Shown here one piece after another: positions 32,525-40,917 of a stretch of DNA of 45,084 nt (positions within the stretch are counted from its first letter, which is position 1; each line of letters opens with the position of its first letter). Both the position numbers and the translations under genes were made by a program. The notes under the pieces were generated by a model. That model was not told the DNA's origin. It ran no database searches and saw nothing but the letters and a program-made list of their open reading frames with translations. The stretch is from Fimbriimonadaceae bacterium. GTDB taxonomy: Bacteria; Armatimonadota; Fimbriimonadia; Fimbriimonadales; Fimbriimonadaceae. Location of the stretch: NCBI GenBank assembly GCA_020847855.1, contig JADLBH010000013.1, positions 1 to 45,084 of the forward strand. The letters run 5' to 3'.

Positions 32525-33265
32525 TTATTCGCTAGCGTCGTGCGAAACCGAAGCCTTGCGACGTCTGGACTCGCGCCGTTCAAGAGACGCCGTCCAGTAG
32601 TCGGCCATCGCCTCCCAAGGCACGGACCGATTCTGGGGGCCCACGGAGAGCAGGCTGGCGACCCCGTACCGCTGGAGGTCTGGAGCTTCCAACCTAACCG
32701 CGTGCACCGCCTCTGCGAAGTAGTCGAGGGAGCTATCACCACTGGACCGAGCATGCTTGAGAATCGCCGCACCAAGGGCGTAGTCGCCGAACAGATATCC
32801 CCTCGGGCCCTCTGGTGTTCGATGCAGCGTAATGGTGACAGGAACCTCGGTGCCAGTGCTGTTTGTAAAGAGCACGGTGTTGAGTAGGCCGTGTCGGTCG
32901 CCGTCCCATTCTTTCAGTGCTTCATGACGCTTGGCGGTGCGCAGCCTCGGTGCGACGTAGTCACGGATGAACACCCCATACTGGAGTTTGGTGAGATGGA
33001 GCATCTCCTTCTCGCGCCTGTGCGCATACCGGAACACTGTTGTCCCGTCGCCAGCGATCGCTGCCTCTACGATGGCATGGGCGGCGCGGCCGAGCGGTTC
33101 GTTTCGGAGCCGCAAGAGCAAGGCTTCCCAGCCGAAATATGTCAAGGCCCCGGTCGTACAGAGAAGGAGTAGCCGAGTCCTCGTGGGGATCGGCGTACTT
33201 GCAATCCCCCCCTCTCTTCCGTAAACTAGGACGAGGCCAGCATGGCCGAAGGTGCGACCCGGCAT
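32525..33265 (-). CDS. Membrane-anchored protein, paralogue of the gene at 35479
   Basis: A hydrophobic helix (RLLLLCTTGALTYFGWEALL) is followed by LRNEPLGRAAHAIVEAAIAG and a ~150-residue domain ending ADYWTASLERR. The layout and many residues match the product at 35479-36111: LRNEPL, AGDG, the RTPxGPRGYL-GD-ALxxA-xKHAR block, LDYFAxA-xAxRxEAxxLQ and the PW-x-MADYW end. Function is unknown. The start is uncertain: the ATG at 33265 is the nearest one, but homology begins only near 33190, where GGAAGAGAGGGGGG precedes an ATT codon (33205). Confidence 0.65.
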   Translation of the reverse strand: MPGRTFGHAGLVLVYGREGGIASTPIPTRTRLLLLCTTGALTYFGWEALLLRLRNEPLGRAAHAIVEAAIAGDGTTVFRYAHRREKEMLHLTKLQYGVFIRDYVAPRLRTAKRHEALKEWDGDRHGLLNTVLFTNSTGTEVPVTITLHRTPEGPRGYLFGDYALGAAILKHARSSGDSSLDYFAEAVHAVRLEAPDLQRYGVASLLSVGPQNRSVPWEAMADYWTASLERRESRRRKASVSHDASE

Positions 33266-33625
33266 ACGAATTACCGTCACTTGATCACACCATGGCTTTC
33301 CTGGATTTGCAAGACGAGGCATGAGAGGGGGTGCGCGGTGCCAGAGTGTTGCGTCACTCAAATCCCACTTGAGCTCCGACGAGCCTGATTCAATGGAGTG
33401 GCGACCAGGCGCCTGCTCTCCCCTCGGGGCGAGGGGTGGTCTTGCTGCACGGTCTCGATCCGAGGATTGGCCGGTAGGTGCGCATGGCGCTCCGTCGTGC
33501 GAGGTTGTCGGAGTGAATCCGCGCTCGACTTCGCCCGGCTACGTCTTCGGAGCGAATCTCGCTCGAACCGGTGACCAAGTCGGAGCCCCCCCCCTCTTGT
33601 GTCTTCAACCGATGCGGCTAGGGCG
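33266..33625. other. 360-bp stretch with no supported gene
   Basis: Open frames here have no recognisable motif and no ribosome site. A minus-strand stretch near 33430-33460 could encode RIETVQQDH, like the RIETVHQDL end of GlpX, but it is too short to call. The region separates the antiporter gene from the membrane-anchored paralogue downstream. Confidence 0.4.
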
Positions 33626-35431
33626 CTAGAGGACTCTGGCAGCGATTCCCGCTCGAATCTCGGCCACCACGCGCTCGACCTCCTCTTCCTCGACCCCGAC
33701 GGAGGCAAGCGCGTACTGCCGCATTTCGAGAGCGAGGGAAGCTTCACCCATAAACGTACGGCTTACTCCGATTTCTCGGAAGTATGCGGTTTGCGAGAAG
33801 CTGTGGCTGCGGACGCACGTGTCTATGTCCGGGTTCACTTTCCAAGCGTGGTCCAGGATCTCCTTAGCATGGGACTTGTCCGGAGTCGCGATGATGAGCA
33901 GCCGCGCGTACTCGAGCGAAGACTGCGCGAGCACTCCGGCTCGGGCGGCGTCGCCGAAAATGGCGCGTTGCCCTTGCCGCCTGAGTTCTTCGACCACATT
34001 CCTGTCCTGTTCCACAACGACGTAAGCGACCTGGCACTGGTCGAGTGCTTCGCCGATCATCGCCCCGACGCGGCCGTAGCCGATCATGACCACATGGCCC
34101 TGGAGTAAGTCTGGGTTTGGGGAGAGATCCGATTGCGGGGCTTCCAGCTCGAACAGCGACAGGAGGCGTGGCCGGGCCCGAAGCCAACGGTCAATCGGCG
34201 CGATGGTCCGGAAGATCAACGGGTTGAGCGAGATCGAAAGGATGGCGACCGCCACGACGATGCTTTGAGCCGCCGCCGGCAAGATCTCGAGATGGGTGCC
34301 GAGCGCGACCAGGATGAACGAGAACTCCCCGATCTGGGCCAGGCTGGCCGAGATCGTGAGTGCCGTCGCGACCGGGTAGCGGAACAGCAGCACGATGAAC
34401 GCGGAGGCGAGCGACTTGCCCACGATTACAACGAGGAGAGCGATCACGACGAACACGGGGTTCGACACCAGGACGGCCGGGTCGAACAACATCCCGACCG
34501 AGACGAAGAAGAGCACGGTGAAGGCTTCCTGGAGCGGCAGAGTTTCGGCTGCCGCCTGGTGCGACAGGTCGGACTCGCTGATCACGACTCCCGCGAAGAA
34601 CGCCCCGAGCGCGGGAGAGACTCCGAACAACGCGGAGGCCCCGAACGCGATCCCGAGCGCTACCGCGAGCACCCCGAGCGTGAACAGCTCGCGCGAGCGC
34701 ATCCTCGCGGCTCGGCCCAACACGCGCGGAATCAGCTTCTTCCCGATCACGAGCATCCCGGCGACGAACGCGGAGACTTTCAAGAGGGTGAACCCAAGGT
34801 CGAGGGCGACGTTGCCAGTGCCGCCCTCCGCGAGAGGCTTACCGCCGAGAGGGATGGCGAGCGCGGGCAGGGCGACGAGCGCGACGACGGTCGCCAGGTC
34901 TTCGACGATCAGCCAGCCGACAGCGACGCGGCCGTTGACCGTGTCGAGCTCTCGCCGCTCGCCCAGAGCGCGCAGCAGCACGACTGTGCTGGCGACCGAC
35001 AGCGAGAGGCCGAAAACGATGCCAGCGCCCCAGCTCCAGCCCCAAACCCGGCAGACCAAGGCGCCCATCAGGGTAGCAGCAGCTAACTGGGCGACGGCGC
35101 CGGGGAGCGCGATTTTGCGGACGGCTAGGAGGTCTCGGATGGAGAAGTGGAGACCGACCCCGAACATGAGCAAGGTCACGCCGATTTCCGAAAGCTGATG
35201 GGCCATGTCGCCGTCCGCGACGTAGCCTGGGGTGAACGGGCCGATCGCGACCCCAGCAAGAAGGTAGCCTAACAACGGCGGCAGGTGGAAACGCGCCGCC
35301 AGTAGCCCGAAAACGAACCCGAGCCCGAGCCCTGCCGCAATCGTTGCGGTCAGCGAAGTGTCGTGTGGGATCGCTCCAGTATGGCACTTTGGGCGGGGCT
35401 TGCTGTAGCGTCCGGTTGCCACACCAGCCAC
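33626..35431 (-). CDS. Kef-type (CPA2) cation:proton antiporter with TrkA-N domain
   Basis: About 585-601 residues. The N-terminal 12-13-helix transporter (LPPLLGYLLAGVAIGPFTPG, LSEIGVTLLMFGVGLHFSIR, SPALGAFFAGVVISESDLSH) closely resembles the E. coli YbaL group. The C-terminal NAD-binding domain has VVMIGYGRVGAMIGEALD. It expels K+ or Na+ in exchange for protons, gated by nucleotides or thiols. The only ATG (35431) precedes 20 unconserved residues; conservation with YbaL begins near IPHDTSLTAT, where no ATG or GTG exists, so the start is unsure. It sits between two paralogous genes on the same strand. Confidence 0.9.
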   Translation of the reverse strand: MAGVATGRYSKPRPKCHTGAIPHDTSLTATIAAGLGLGFVFGLLAARFHLPPLLGYLLAGVAIGPFTPGYVADGDMAHQLSEIGVTLLMFGVGLHFSIRDLLAVRKIALPGAVAQLAAATLMGALVCRVWGWSWGAGIVFGLSLSVASTVVLLRALGERRELDTVNGRVAVGWLIVEDLATVVALVALPALAIPLGGKPLAEGGTGNVALDLGFTLLKVSAFVAGMLVIGKKLIPRVLGRAARMRSRELFTLGVLAVALGIAFGASALFGVSPALGAFFAGVVISESDLSHQAAAETLPLQEAFTVLFFVSVGMLFDPAVLVSNPVFVVIALLVVIVGKSLASAFIVLLFRYPVATALTISASLAQIGEFSFILVALGTHLEILPAAAQSIVVAVAILSISLNPLIFRTIAPIDRWLRARPRLLSLFELEAPQSDLSPNPDLLQGHVVMIGYGRVGAMIGEALDQCQVAYVVVEQDRNVVEELRRQGQRAIFGDAARAGVLAQSSLEYARLLIIATPDKSHAKEILDHAWKVNPDIDTCVRSHSFSQTAYFREIGVSRTFMGEASLALEMRQYALASVGVEEEEVERVVAEIRAGIAARVL

Positions 35432-35478
35432 CGATTCAGCCGCGGCCCGTGGGGGGACAACTCGGCAGCGAGATTCGC

Positions 35479-36111
35479 TTACGGGGCCCTAGATCGGGCT
35501 CGACGGTCGAGCTCGGCCTTCCAGTAGTCGGCCATCTGCACCCAAGGGATGGGTCTGGCGTTCGGGCCACCAGAGAGCAGACTGTGCACGCCTTGCTTTT
35601 GAAGCTCGGACGCCTCGATTCGGATGGCTTGTTCGGCCACTGCGAAATAGTCGAGCGGGCGGCTGCCGTCTGGCCTCGCATGCTTCGCGACTGCGGTCGC
35701 GAGAGCGATGTCCCCCGCCAAGTAGCCGCGCGGGCCGTTGGGCGTGCGGCTAATGCTGAGGGTAAACGGGACTTCTACGCCAGCCGCATTGGTCAGCATC
35801 AAAGTGTAGTGCAGAGCCCGCTTGCCGTCGTCCCACTCGACGAGTTCGACACCTCGCCTTGTGTTTGCCAGCACGGGCCTCGCATAGTCCCGAACGAACC
35901 TGCGATACTCGGCGGGCCCCAGGCCGAGTTGCTCTCTTTCGCGAAGGTGCGAATAGCTGTGCACCGGACCGCCGTCGCCCGCTAGGGCCGCGGCGACAAT
36001 CTTCCGGGCAGCTTGATCAAGTGGCTCATTCCGGAGCCACCAGAGCCAGGCTTGCCACCCGAACCAAGCGAGCGACCCGGCTGCTCCCAACACGAGCAGC
36101 CGGGTCCGCAC
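35479..36111 (-). CDS. Membrane-anchored protein, paralogue of the gene at 32525
   Basis: A 210-residue protein with one N-terminal hydrophobic helix (LLVLGAAGSLAWFGWQAWL), then LRNEPLDQAARKIVAAALAG and a soluble domain ending ADYWKAELDRR. It shares the blocks listed for the protein at 32525. The start is taken as GTG at 36111, where similarity with the paralogue begins. No family is recognised; the domain may be extracytoplasmic. It starts 17 bp after the Cys-rich secreted gene. Confidence 0.7.
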   Translation of the reverse strand: MRTRLLVLGAAGSLAWFGWQAWLWWLRNEPLDQAARKIVAAALAGDGGPVHSYSHLREREQLGLGPAEYRRFVRDYARPVLANTRRGVELVEWDDGKRALHYTLMLTNAAGVEVPFTLSISRTPNGPRGYLAGDIALATAVAKHARPDGSRPLDYFAVAEQAIRIEASELQKQGVHSLLSGGPNARPIPWVQMADYWKAELDRRARSRAP

Positions 36112-36128
36112 AGAGAGTGAACCCCTCT

Positions 36129-36488
36129 CTATCCGCCTCCCCCTCCTCCGGATGGAGGCACGCAATGGGCGTTGACCGTGCAGTCTTCCGAGCACGGTAC
36201 GGCACCGCCAGTGCCGTTGAAGCGGAACTCCCAACCTTGGTAGTTTCCGCAGTCAATCATCCTTCGCTCGATGATTCGGCATCGGGCGCCTGCGCCCGCC
36301 ACGTCGCAGCTGTATGGCACCCAGGCGCCGACGCTCTCCGGGTTCGTACAGGTCGGGTTCCAGCCACACGGTGGACCCTCTGCTAGGGCTGTGGTTACGA
36401 TGGCGACTGTTGCGCCGAACGCGAGTATGCCTGCGGTCCGCATCTTCGATCCGGCAGTGATTGTTTTCAAGGGTTGCAGTCTGGTCAT
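36129..36488 (-). CDS. Small Cys-rich secreted protein with C-terminal poly-Gly tail
   Basis: A 119-residue protein (104 if it starts at the in-frame ATG 36443, which is close to GGATCGAAG). A signal peptide (MRTAGILAFGATVAIVTTALA) precedes a short mature part with eight cysteines (PPCGWNPTC, YSC, ARC, IDC, VPC, EDC, AHC), which suggests disulfides. The protein ends PPSGGGGGG at the stop codon. I know no family. A thioredoxin-like gene and a pseudopilin gene upstream on the same strand suit disulfide-dependent export. Confidence 0.65.
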   Translation of the reverse strand: MTRLQPLKTITAGSKMRTAGILAFGATVAIVTTALAEGPPCGWNPTCTNPESVGAWVPYSCDVAGAGARCRIIERRMIDCGNYQGWEFRFNGTGGAVPCSEDCTVNAHCVPPSGGGGGG

Positions 36489-36548
36489 GGTCGTTTTTTC
36501 TAGGGTCAGATGCCCTTGCAGGCAGTTAAGAGTTACTGTGATGGCGGC

Positions 36549-37136
36549 CTAGTACCACCATGCGTCGAGGTCAGTGACCGAAGCGTCTCGGGTCCTGGTC
36601 TGGATTGAGCCGTCGAGCCGGAGGCCGGTGGCTCGCCTTGCCCGCCATTCGTTTGCTTCCGGGTCGTTTGGGCTCGCGTCGCACCAGGGCTCAGCAACGT
36701 AGACTGTCTGTGCCCCGTGGAGGATGCACATCGCCTCGAATGTCGAGTGCTCTCCTGGTAGTTCGTCCATGTAGACGAAGTAGTCGGTAAAGTAGGGCTT
36801 CCCCTCCCCGAACCGACGTACTCCGACGCCGGGTCGGCAGGGGCTCTGCCATGTGCGTGGCTCGGGAACCGCATCGCGCCATCCTCCGCTGCGGTTCCAG
36901 GCGATCGGGTTGGGCGGAAGGCCCATCTGGCTCGGACGACCGAACTCGATCTTGGGGTCGTTGGCCTCGCGGTACAGCATCATGCCGTGATGGATCTGGC
37001 GAAGGTTGTGGACGCTTGCCGACTGCTTGGCGGCTAGGACAGTGCCACTCAGCACAGGCGCAACGATTGCCGCCAGCGCTGCGATGATCGTCACGCTGCA
37101 GACCACTTCAAGAAACGTAAGTGCTCGCCGCTTCAC
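36549..37136 (-). CDS. Prepilin-like protein (type II pseudopilin N-terminus)
   Basis: A 195-residue protein with a prepilin peptidase site and hydrophobic helix: KRRALTFLEVVCSVTIIAAL continuing AAIVAPVLSG, where Glu is at the fifth position of the mature chain as in pilins. The C-terminal part (LHGAQTVYVAEPWCDASP, GLRLDGSIQ) resembles the large DUF1559-like and H-X9-DG prepilin-like families of Planctomycetes and Armatimonadota. The GTG at 37136 overlaps the stop of the upstream gene (GTGA). Confidence 0.8.
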   Translation of the reverse strand: MKRRALTFLEVVCSVTIIAALAAIVAPVLSGTVLAAKQSASVHNLRQIHHGMMLYREANDPKIEFGRPSQMGLPPNPIAWNRSGGWRDAVPEPRTWQSPCRPGVGVRRFGEGKPYFTDYFVYMDELPGEHSTFEAMCILHGAQTVYVAEPWCDASPNDPEANEWRARRATGLRLDGSIQTRTRDASVTDLDAWWY

Positions 37137-37585
37137 CGTGACACTCTGTCCGAGCATGATACGACGATCCCATCTGCGTCGAGCCTCAAAACGTAGGGGG
37201 CCGTGAGCCACGCCTCGCGGGGCAGCGCGTTGCTCGCAAGCCGGACGACGTTGCCCGCGTATCTACTCGCTTGCTTGACCCCTGCTTCCTCCGAGCGCTC
37301 CGACACGATGAGTATTGGTTCGGAGTCCTTCATTTTGGCGACCAAGTCTGCTGCACTCCGAATCGAGCACCCGCTGCACGTCTCAGAAGCTACGACGGCC
37401 CACTGGGCCGTACCGCGAACCGTGAGCTGAAGTCCCGGCACTCTGTGACCCACCAGCGCAGAGCACACCGCCTCGCTCGATCCGTCTCCGCCCGCTGGCG
37501 AATCCGCTAGCAACAGTGAGTACGCCCAGTACCCCCCCCCTAATGCTAGGAGAGCGGCGGCCTGGCCGAGTTTTCGGCCTGCCAT
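37133..37585 (-). CDS. Membrane-anchored thioredoxin-like protein (CSGC)
   Basis: A 150-residue protein with an N-terminal helix (KLGQAAALLALGGGYWAYSL) and a domain with WAVVASETCSGCSIRSAADL, then an acidic SEPILIVSERSEE and a cis-Pro-like TAPYVLRLDADGIV, which follow the thioredoxin fold. The CxxC would face the extracytoplasmic space, so it could form or reshuffle disulfides in the Cys-rich protein encoded two genes on. GGAG lies 8 nt before the ATG and a good promoter lies just upstream. Confidence 0.72.
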   Translation of the reverse strand: MAGRKLGQAAALLALGGGYWAYSLLLADSPAGGDGSSEAVCSALVGHRVPGLQLTVRGTAQWAVVASETCSGCSIRSAADLVAKMKDSEPILIVSERSEEAGVKQASRYAGNVVRLASNALPREAWLTAPYVLRLDADGIVVSCSDRVSR

Positions 37586-37603
37586 ATGGATGCTCCAAGG
37601 TTG

Positions 37604-37632
37604 AATATACACGATTCGGCGAGCAATTGCAA
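37604..37632 (-). promoter_or_regulatory. Sigma-70-type promoter of the thioredoxin-pseudopilin cluster
   Basis: On the minus strand -35 TTGCAA (37632-37627) and -10 TATATT (37609-37604) are separated by exactly 17 bp. A GGAG and the ATG at 37585 follow at normal distances. It is the clearest promoter in the window and would drive the minus-strand genes from 37585 down. Confidence 0.65.
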
Positions 37633-37736
37633 GGGTTTGCAGAAAAATGCCAGGGTATTGTTTAGGGCCCCGACGTGGGCACAGCGATCCGCTAGTCTGC
37701 CAATCTTGTGCGTTCATGGGCCCGATTGCGCAGGCT

Positions 37737-38699
37737 CTAAGCGTCCGGGAGGTCCTGGTGCACGGTCTCGATCCTTCGGATCTGGCCCGTGGCCGAGCGC
37801 ATCACGATGCTCTCGGTCTGAGCATAGCCCCGCTTGAACCGCACTCCCTTGAGGAGGTCGCCGCTTGTGATCCCTGTTGCAGAGAAGACTACGTTGCCCC
37901 TGGCGAGGTCGCTCGTCATCAGGACGCGCTCCGGGTCACCGTCCATCATGTGCACCGCCCGCTCCTTTTCCTCGTTGTTGCGGAACTTGAGCCGGGCTTG
38001 CATTCCCCCGCCCGTACACATGACGGCGACGGCGGTGAGAACCCCTTCGGGTGCGCCTCCGATGCCCATGAGGCCATCAATCCCTGCTTCGGGATCCAGG
38101 GCGGCGATCGCGACGGAGAGGTCGCCGTCGGGCACAAGGTGGACCCTGCACCCGGCCTCCCGGAGCTCGGCGATCAAAGAGTCGTGCCTGGGTCGGTCGA
38201 GCACGCCGATGATCATTTCGTCCACGTCCTTGCCCAATGCCTGGGCCATGAGGCGGACGTTCACTCGCGGAGGGAGGGTGATGTCTATGACCGACGCGCA
38301 CTCGCGGCCGACGACTAGTTTGTCCATATACGTGTCGGGAGCGTGCATGAGCCACCCTTCGCCCTCGATGGCGGCGGCGAGGACGCTGATCGCGTTCGGG
38401 GCACCGTTGGCGCAGAGGTTCGTACCTTCCAGCGGGTCCACCGCGATCTGGACCTCGGGTCCCTCGCCGCTCCCGAGCGACTCCCCGATATAGAGCATGG
38501 GGGCTTCGTCGCGCTCGCCCTCGCCGATCACGATCGTTGCCTGCAAGTCCATGCTGTTGAGCGCGTTCCGCATGGCCTGGCACGCGGCATCGTCCGCCTC
38601 GTCCTTCTTGCCCTTGCCCACCCATTTGCTGGCGGAGAGGGCGGCCTGTTCGGTGACCCGGAGGAAGTCAATCTGTCCGTGCTTGTCAATGTTTGCCAT
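37737..38699 (-). CDS. glpX: Fructose-1,6-bisphosphatase class II
   Basis: A 320-residue gluconeogenic enzyme that removes the 1-phosphate of fructose-1,6-bisphosphate. The class II signatures are complete: DEADDAACQAMRNALN, GEGERDEAPMLYIGE, VDPLEGTNLCANGAPNAI and GIGGAPEGVLTAVAV. It also catalyses sedoheptulose bisphosphate hydrolysis in some bacteria. It is monocistronic here. Confidence 0.96.
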   Translation of the reverse strand: MANIDKHGQIDFLRVTEQAALSASKWVGKGKKDEADDAACQAMRNALNSMDLQATIVIGEGERDEAPMLYIGESLGSGEGPEVQIAVDPLEGTNLCANGAPNAISVLAAAIEGEGWLMHAPDTYMDKLVVGRECASVIDITLPPRVNVRLMAQALGKDVDEMIIGVLDRPRHDSLIAELREAGCRVHLVPDGDLSVAIAALDPEAGIDGLMGIGGAPEGVLTAVAVMCTGGGMQARLKFRNNEEKERAVHMMDGDPERVLMTSDLARGNVVFSATGITSGDLLKGVRFKRGYAQTESIVMRSATGQIRRIETVHQDLPDA

Positions 38700-38901
38700 G
38701 GCTTTGTCGTTCTAGTTTAGGCGATGACGGGCCTGGCACGTTTTGCGTCGCCTGTTCTGAGCAACGTAAGGTCAGTGTACGGGTGGTTCGGGCTCGCCCT
38801 TCCGCCCCGGCGCACAAAGGACTAGGGAGGGCCGCGGCGTACAGTGGCATCGGCTTTGCGGTCACGTTCGGCAGAAGGTCCTGGGACCTACTTGACAAAT
38901 C

Positions 38902-39420
38902 ATGCGCACAAATGCGCAAATGCGCAAATCGCATACACTTCTGTCTTCGCTGATGCTGACACTTGCCGCCGCCCCAGTTGGTGCGCTCGCGCAAGCCAGT
39001 TGGTTCCCCTACTCCTACCAGCCGACGATGGGATGCGGCGTTGACCCGGCGAGCAAGGAGGTGGTCTCCGAAACGATCTGGTCAGGGTCGGCCTTCGCCA
39101 GCGACTCGGACACTTGGAGCCGGGAGCTGCCCGGCGGCGGCTACGAGTACGGCGTCTTCGCGTCCAGTGATCACGGCGTGCTCATCCATCAAATGCGCTC
39201 TGGCACCACGCTGGCTTGGGTGATGAGCTCGTCCGTCAATGGTACGAAGACGTGGACGCACACGATCAAAGCGTTGACCGCAGGGCCGAACGAAGTCATC
39301 GTCACGGTGGACTACTATCTGGCGCGTGACAACGCGCCGGGAGTCTTGGACGACGCCGACATCATCGTTGGGCGGACAGTGACGATCACGGGCCCCACAG
39401 GCTCAGGCGGAGGCGGCTAG
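38902..39420 (+). CDS. Secreted hypothetical protein with Gly-rich C-terminus
   Basis: A 172-residue protein. A signal peptide spans residues 7-32 (RKSHTLLSSLMLTLAAAPVG then ALAQA), so the true start is more likely the ATG at 38920 than that at 38902; both lie within tandem ATGCGCAA copies. The mature domain is beta-rich (SWFPYSYQPTMGCGVDPAS, VIVTVDYYLARDNAPG). It ends GPTGSGGGG at the stop codon, like the Cys-rich protein at 36129. No family is recognised. TTGACA at 38892 has no matching -10. Confidence 0.62.
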   Translation: MRTNAQMRKSHTLLSSLMLTLAAAPVGALAQASWFPYSYQPTMGCGVDPASKEVVSETIWSGSAFASDSDTWSRELPGGGYEYGVFASSDHGVLIHQMRSGTTLAWVMSSSVNGTKTWTHTIKALTAGPNEVIVTVDYYLARDNAPGVLDDADIIVGRTVTITGPTGSGGGG

Positions 39421-39424
39421 GAAA

Positions 39425-40348
39425 TTGGTTGCCAGCCTCCTCCTCGCTGCGTTCAGCTTCGCTGGCGGCACCCCGGGCGAGCTTGCCAACCAGCTCGCGC
39501 TGGAGACCCGTCATGACTGGGTCTGCGGCGTCGGTCTGGAAGGCAAGGTCGAGAAGTTCACGATTCCCGAGCTCGATCCGGCGCTCGAGATCTCGGCACT
39601 TGCGGACAAGCTCGCCGAGGCGACGGGGCGGCTGCCCAGCTCCTTAGTCGGTGGTAGCCCGCCCCAGCTTATCGTGAGCCTGCCAGGACATGGGGTGTCG
39701 CGGGAGCAGGAGTACATCGAGGCCAACGTCCTTGACCCCGAGGCGATCCGGTGGAGCGACGACGGCACGATCCTCTTCGGCCCGACCGGGAAGAAGTGCG
39801 TGAGCTGGGAGCAGGTGGCGAGGGCGCTTCCGGACGAGAAGCTAGAGGTGCACTGGCTCTACACCCGGGTCTACATGGCGGGCGTCGCGAGCCATGTGGA
39901 CGTGCCGGCGTTCCTCTCGCTCCTGGCGGCGTCGGTCGGGGCGAAGCACGTTGAGTCCGAAGGTGTCCACCGGATCGAGCCCTTTGCCCCGGCCGTCCGG
40001 GGCCAACTCGCCGCGATCCACCTGGCGCGTTCGAAACTGGACAAAGACCTTCTCCACAGCATTGGGAAGTTCTCACTCGCAGTACTCCGCGATATCCCAG
40101 ACGCTGTGATCCTCCAGGCGGTCGAAACCCCGGATTCTCACGCCCGCATGGACGCGACCCTGGCACAAAGGGACGCGATCCTCGAATATGTCCTTGCCAT
40201 GAAGAAGGTCGTGCCGGACATCGTCAAGCAGTTCGAGGACGCGGGGTGCTTCAGCCGGCCGTACCGGATCTCGTTGCAGGCGAATGGCTTGATCAGCGCG
40301 ATGTTCGAGGGCCCGCCCGGCCCGAAGAAGATCTACTACTTCCTATAA
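39425..40348 (+). CDS. Secreted hypothetical protein
   Basis: A 307-residue protein whose TTG start is preceded by TAGGAAA, 4 bp after the previous stop. A short signal peptide (LVASLLLAAFSFAGG) leads to a soluble, mostly helical domain (VPAFLSLLAASVGAKHVESE, IHLARSKLDKDLLHSIGKFS). No motif or family is recognised. It probably shares a transcript with the Gly-tailed protein before it. Confidence 0.62.
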   Translation: MVASLLLAAFSFAGGTPGELANQLALETRHDWVCGVGLEGKVEKFTIPELDPALEISALADKLAEATGRLPSSLVGGSPPQLIVSLPGHGVSREQEYIEANVLDPEAIRWSDDGTILFGPTGKKCVSWEQVARALPDEKLEVHWLYTRVYMAGVASHVDVPAFLSLLAASVGAKHVESEGVHRIEPFAPAVRGQLAAIHLARSKLDKDLLHSIGKFSLAVLRDIPDAVILQAVETPDSHARMDATLAQRDAILEYVLAMKKVVPDIVKQFEDAGCFSRPYRISLQANGLISAMFEGPPGPKKIYYFL

Positions 40349-40553
40349 GCGGAGTCCCGGCGTTCCCGCAAAAGTTCTTGCCGCGTTGCAGGTGCGGGTG
40401 CGGCTCGATCCGACCTCGCTCATCGCGTCGTCCGTCCGCCGTACGCAAGCTGGCCGGTTCCTCCATCCGCCAAGAGGGGCACTGGCGTCCATGCGTCAGC
40501 GACCTGCATCGTCGGTGCCCTCGTGGCGTCATTCTTTGAGACTCGGGCAGAAT

Positions 40554-40877
40554 ATGGGCGTGGAATGGCAGGCGACGGACCAGTTCGGGACCCTCTATGT
40601 AGGCGAGTCGGACGCTGCAGACTTGGATGGGTTGCGGGCGGACTTGGCGTCCTTGCTGACCGAGGTTCGCGATCGCGGTGGGGCCGATTGTCGCCTGACG
40701 GTTGACCTTGCCTACCAAGAGGTTAGCGGGCCTGACCCCGAGTCCGTGAGCCACATCTTGCGCGTGCCATGGTTCGCCGGGGCAGACCCAGGGGGAGTGT
40801 TGGAGTCGGTTCGGGCGCACGTGAATGCGATCTGTGAGGCGGAGGGGTGGCCCGTAGTGCCGGTCGGTTTGGCCTAG
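40554..40877 (+). CDS. Hypothetical 107-residue protein
   Basis: From the ATG at 40554 the product is MGVEWQATDQFGTLYV..., with an alpha/beta pattern (LDGLRADLASLLTEVRDRGG, CRLTVDLAYQEVSGPDPESV) and no signal peptide. The same frame is open upstream to 40386 but is Arg/Ser-rich and probably not coded. No family is recognised. It is convergent with the heme-protein pair. Confidence 0.5.
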   Translation: MGVEWQATDQFGTLYVGESDAADLDGLRADLASLLTEVRDRGGADCRLTVDLAYQEVSGPDPESVSHILRVPWFAGADPGGVLESVRAHVNAICEAEGWPVVPVGLA

Positions 40878-40917
40878 CCGTCGGACCCGTAGTGCTCCTG
40901 GAGGCGATAAGGGCGGT

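Noticed and set aside
33426-33470. Minus-strand stretch encoding RIETVQQDH, similar to the GlpX C-terminus RIETVHQDL at 37740
   Set aside because: Only about 25 nt match and flanking residues do not align with GlpX. It is too short to call a pseudogene or duplication.
35381-35405. TGGCAC...TTGC near the antiporter start
   Set aside because: Spacing between the two elements is far too long for sigma-54.
38730-38750. TGGCACGTTTTGCG, resembling a sigma-54 -24/-12 promoter
   Set aside because: The GG-GC spacing is 8 instead of 10 nt. It lies near glpX on the opposite strand with no suitable gene.
38892-38897. TTGACA as a -35 box for the Gly-tailed secreted protein
   Set aside because: No acceptable -10 hexamer lies 15-19 bp downstream.
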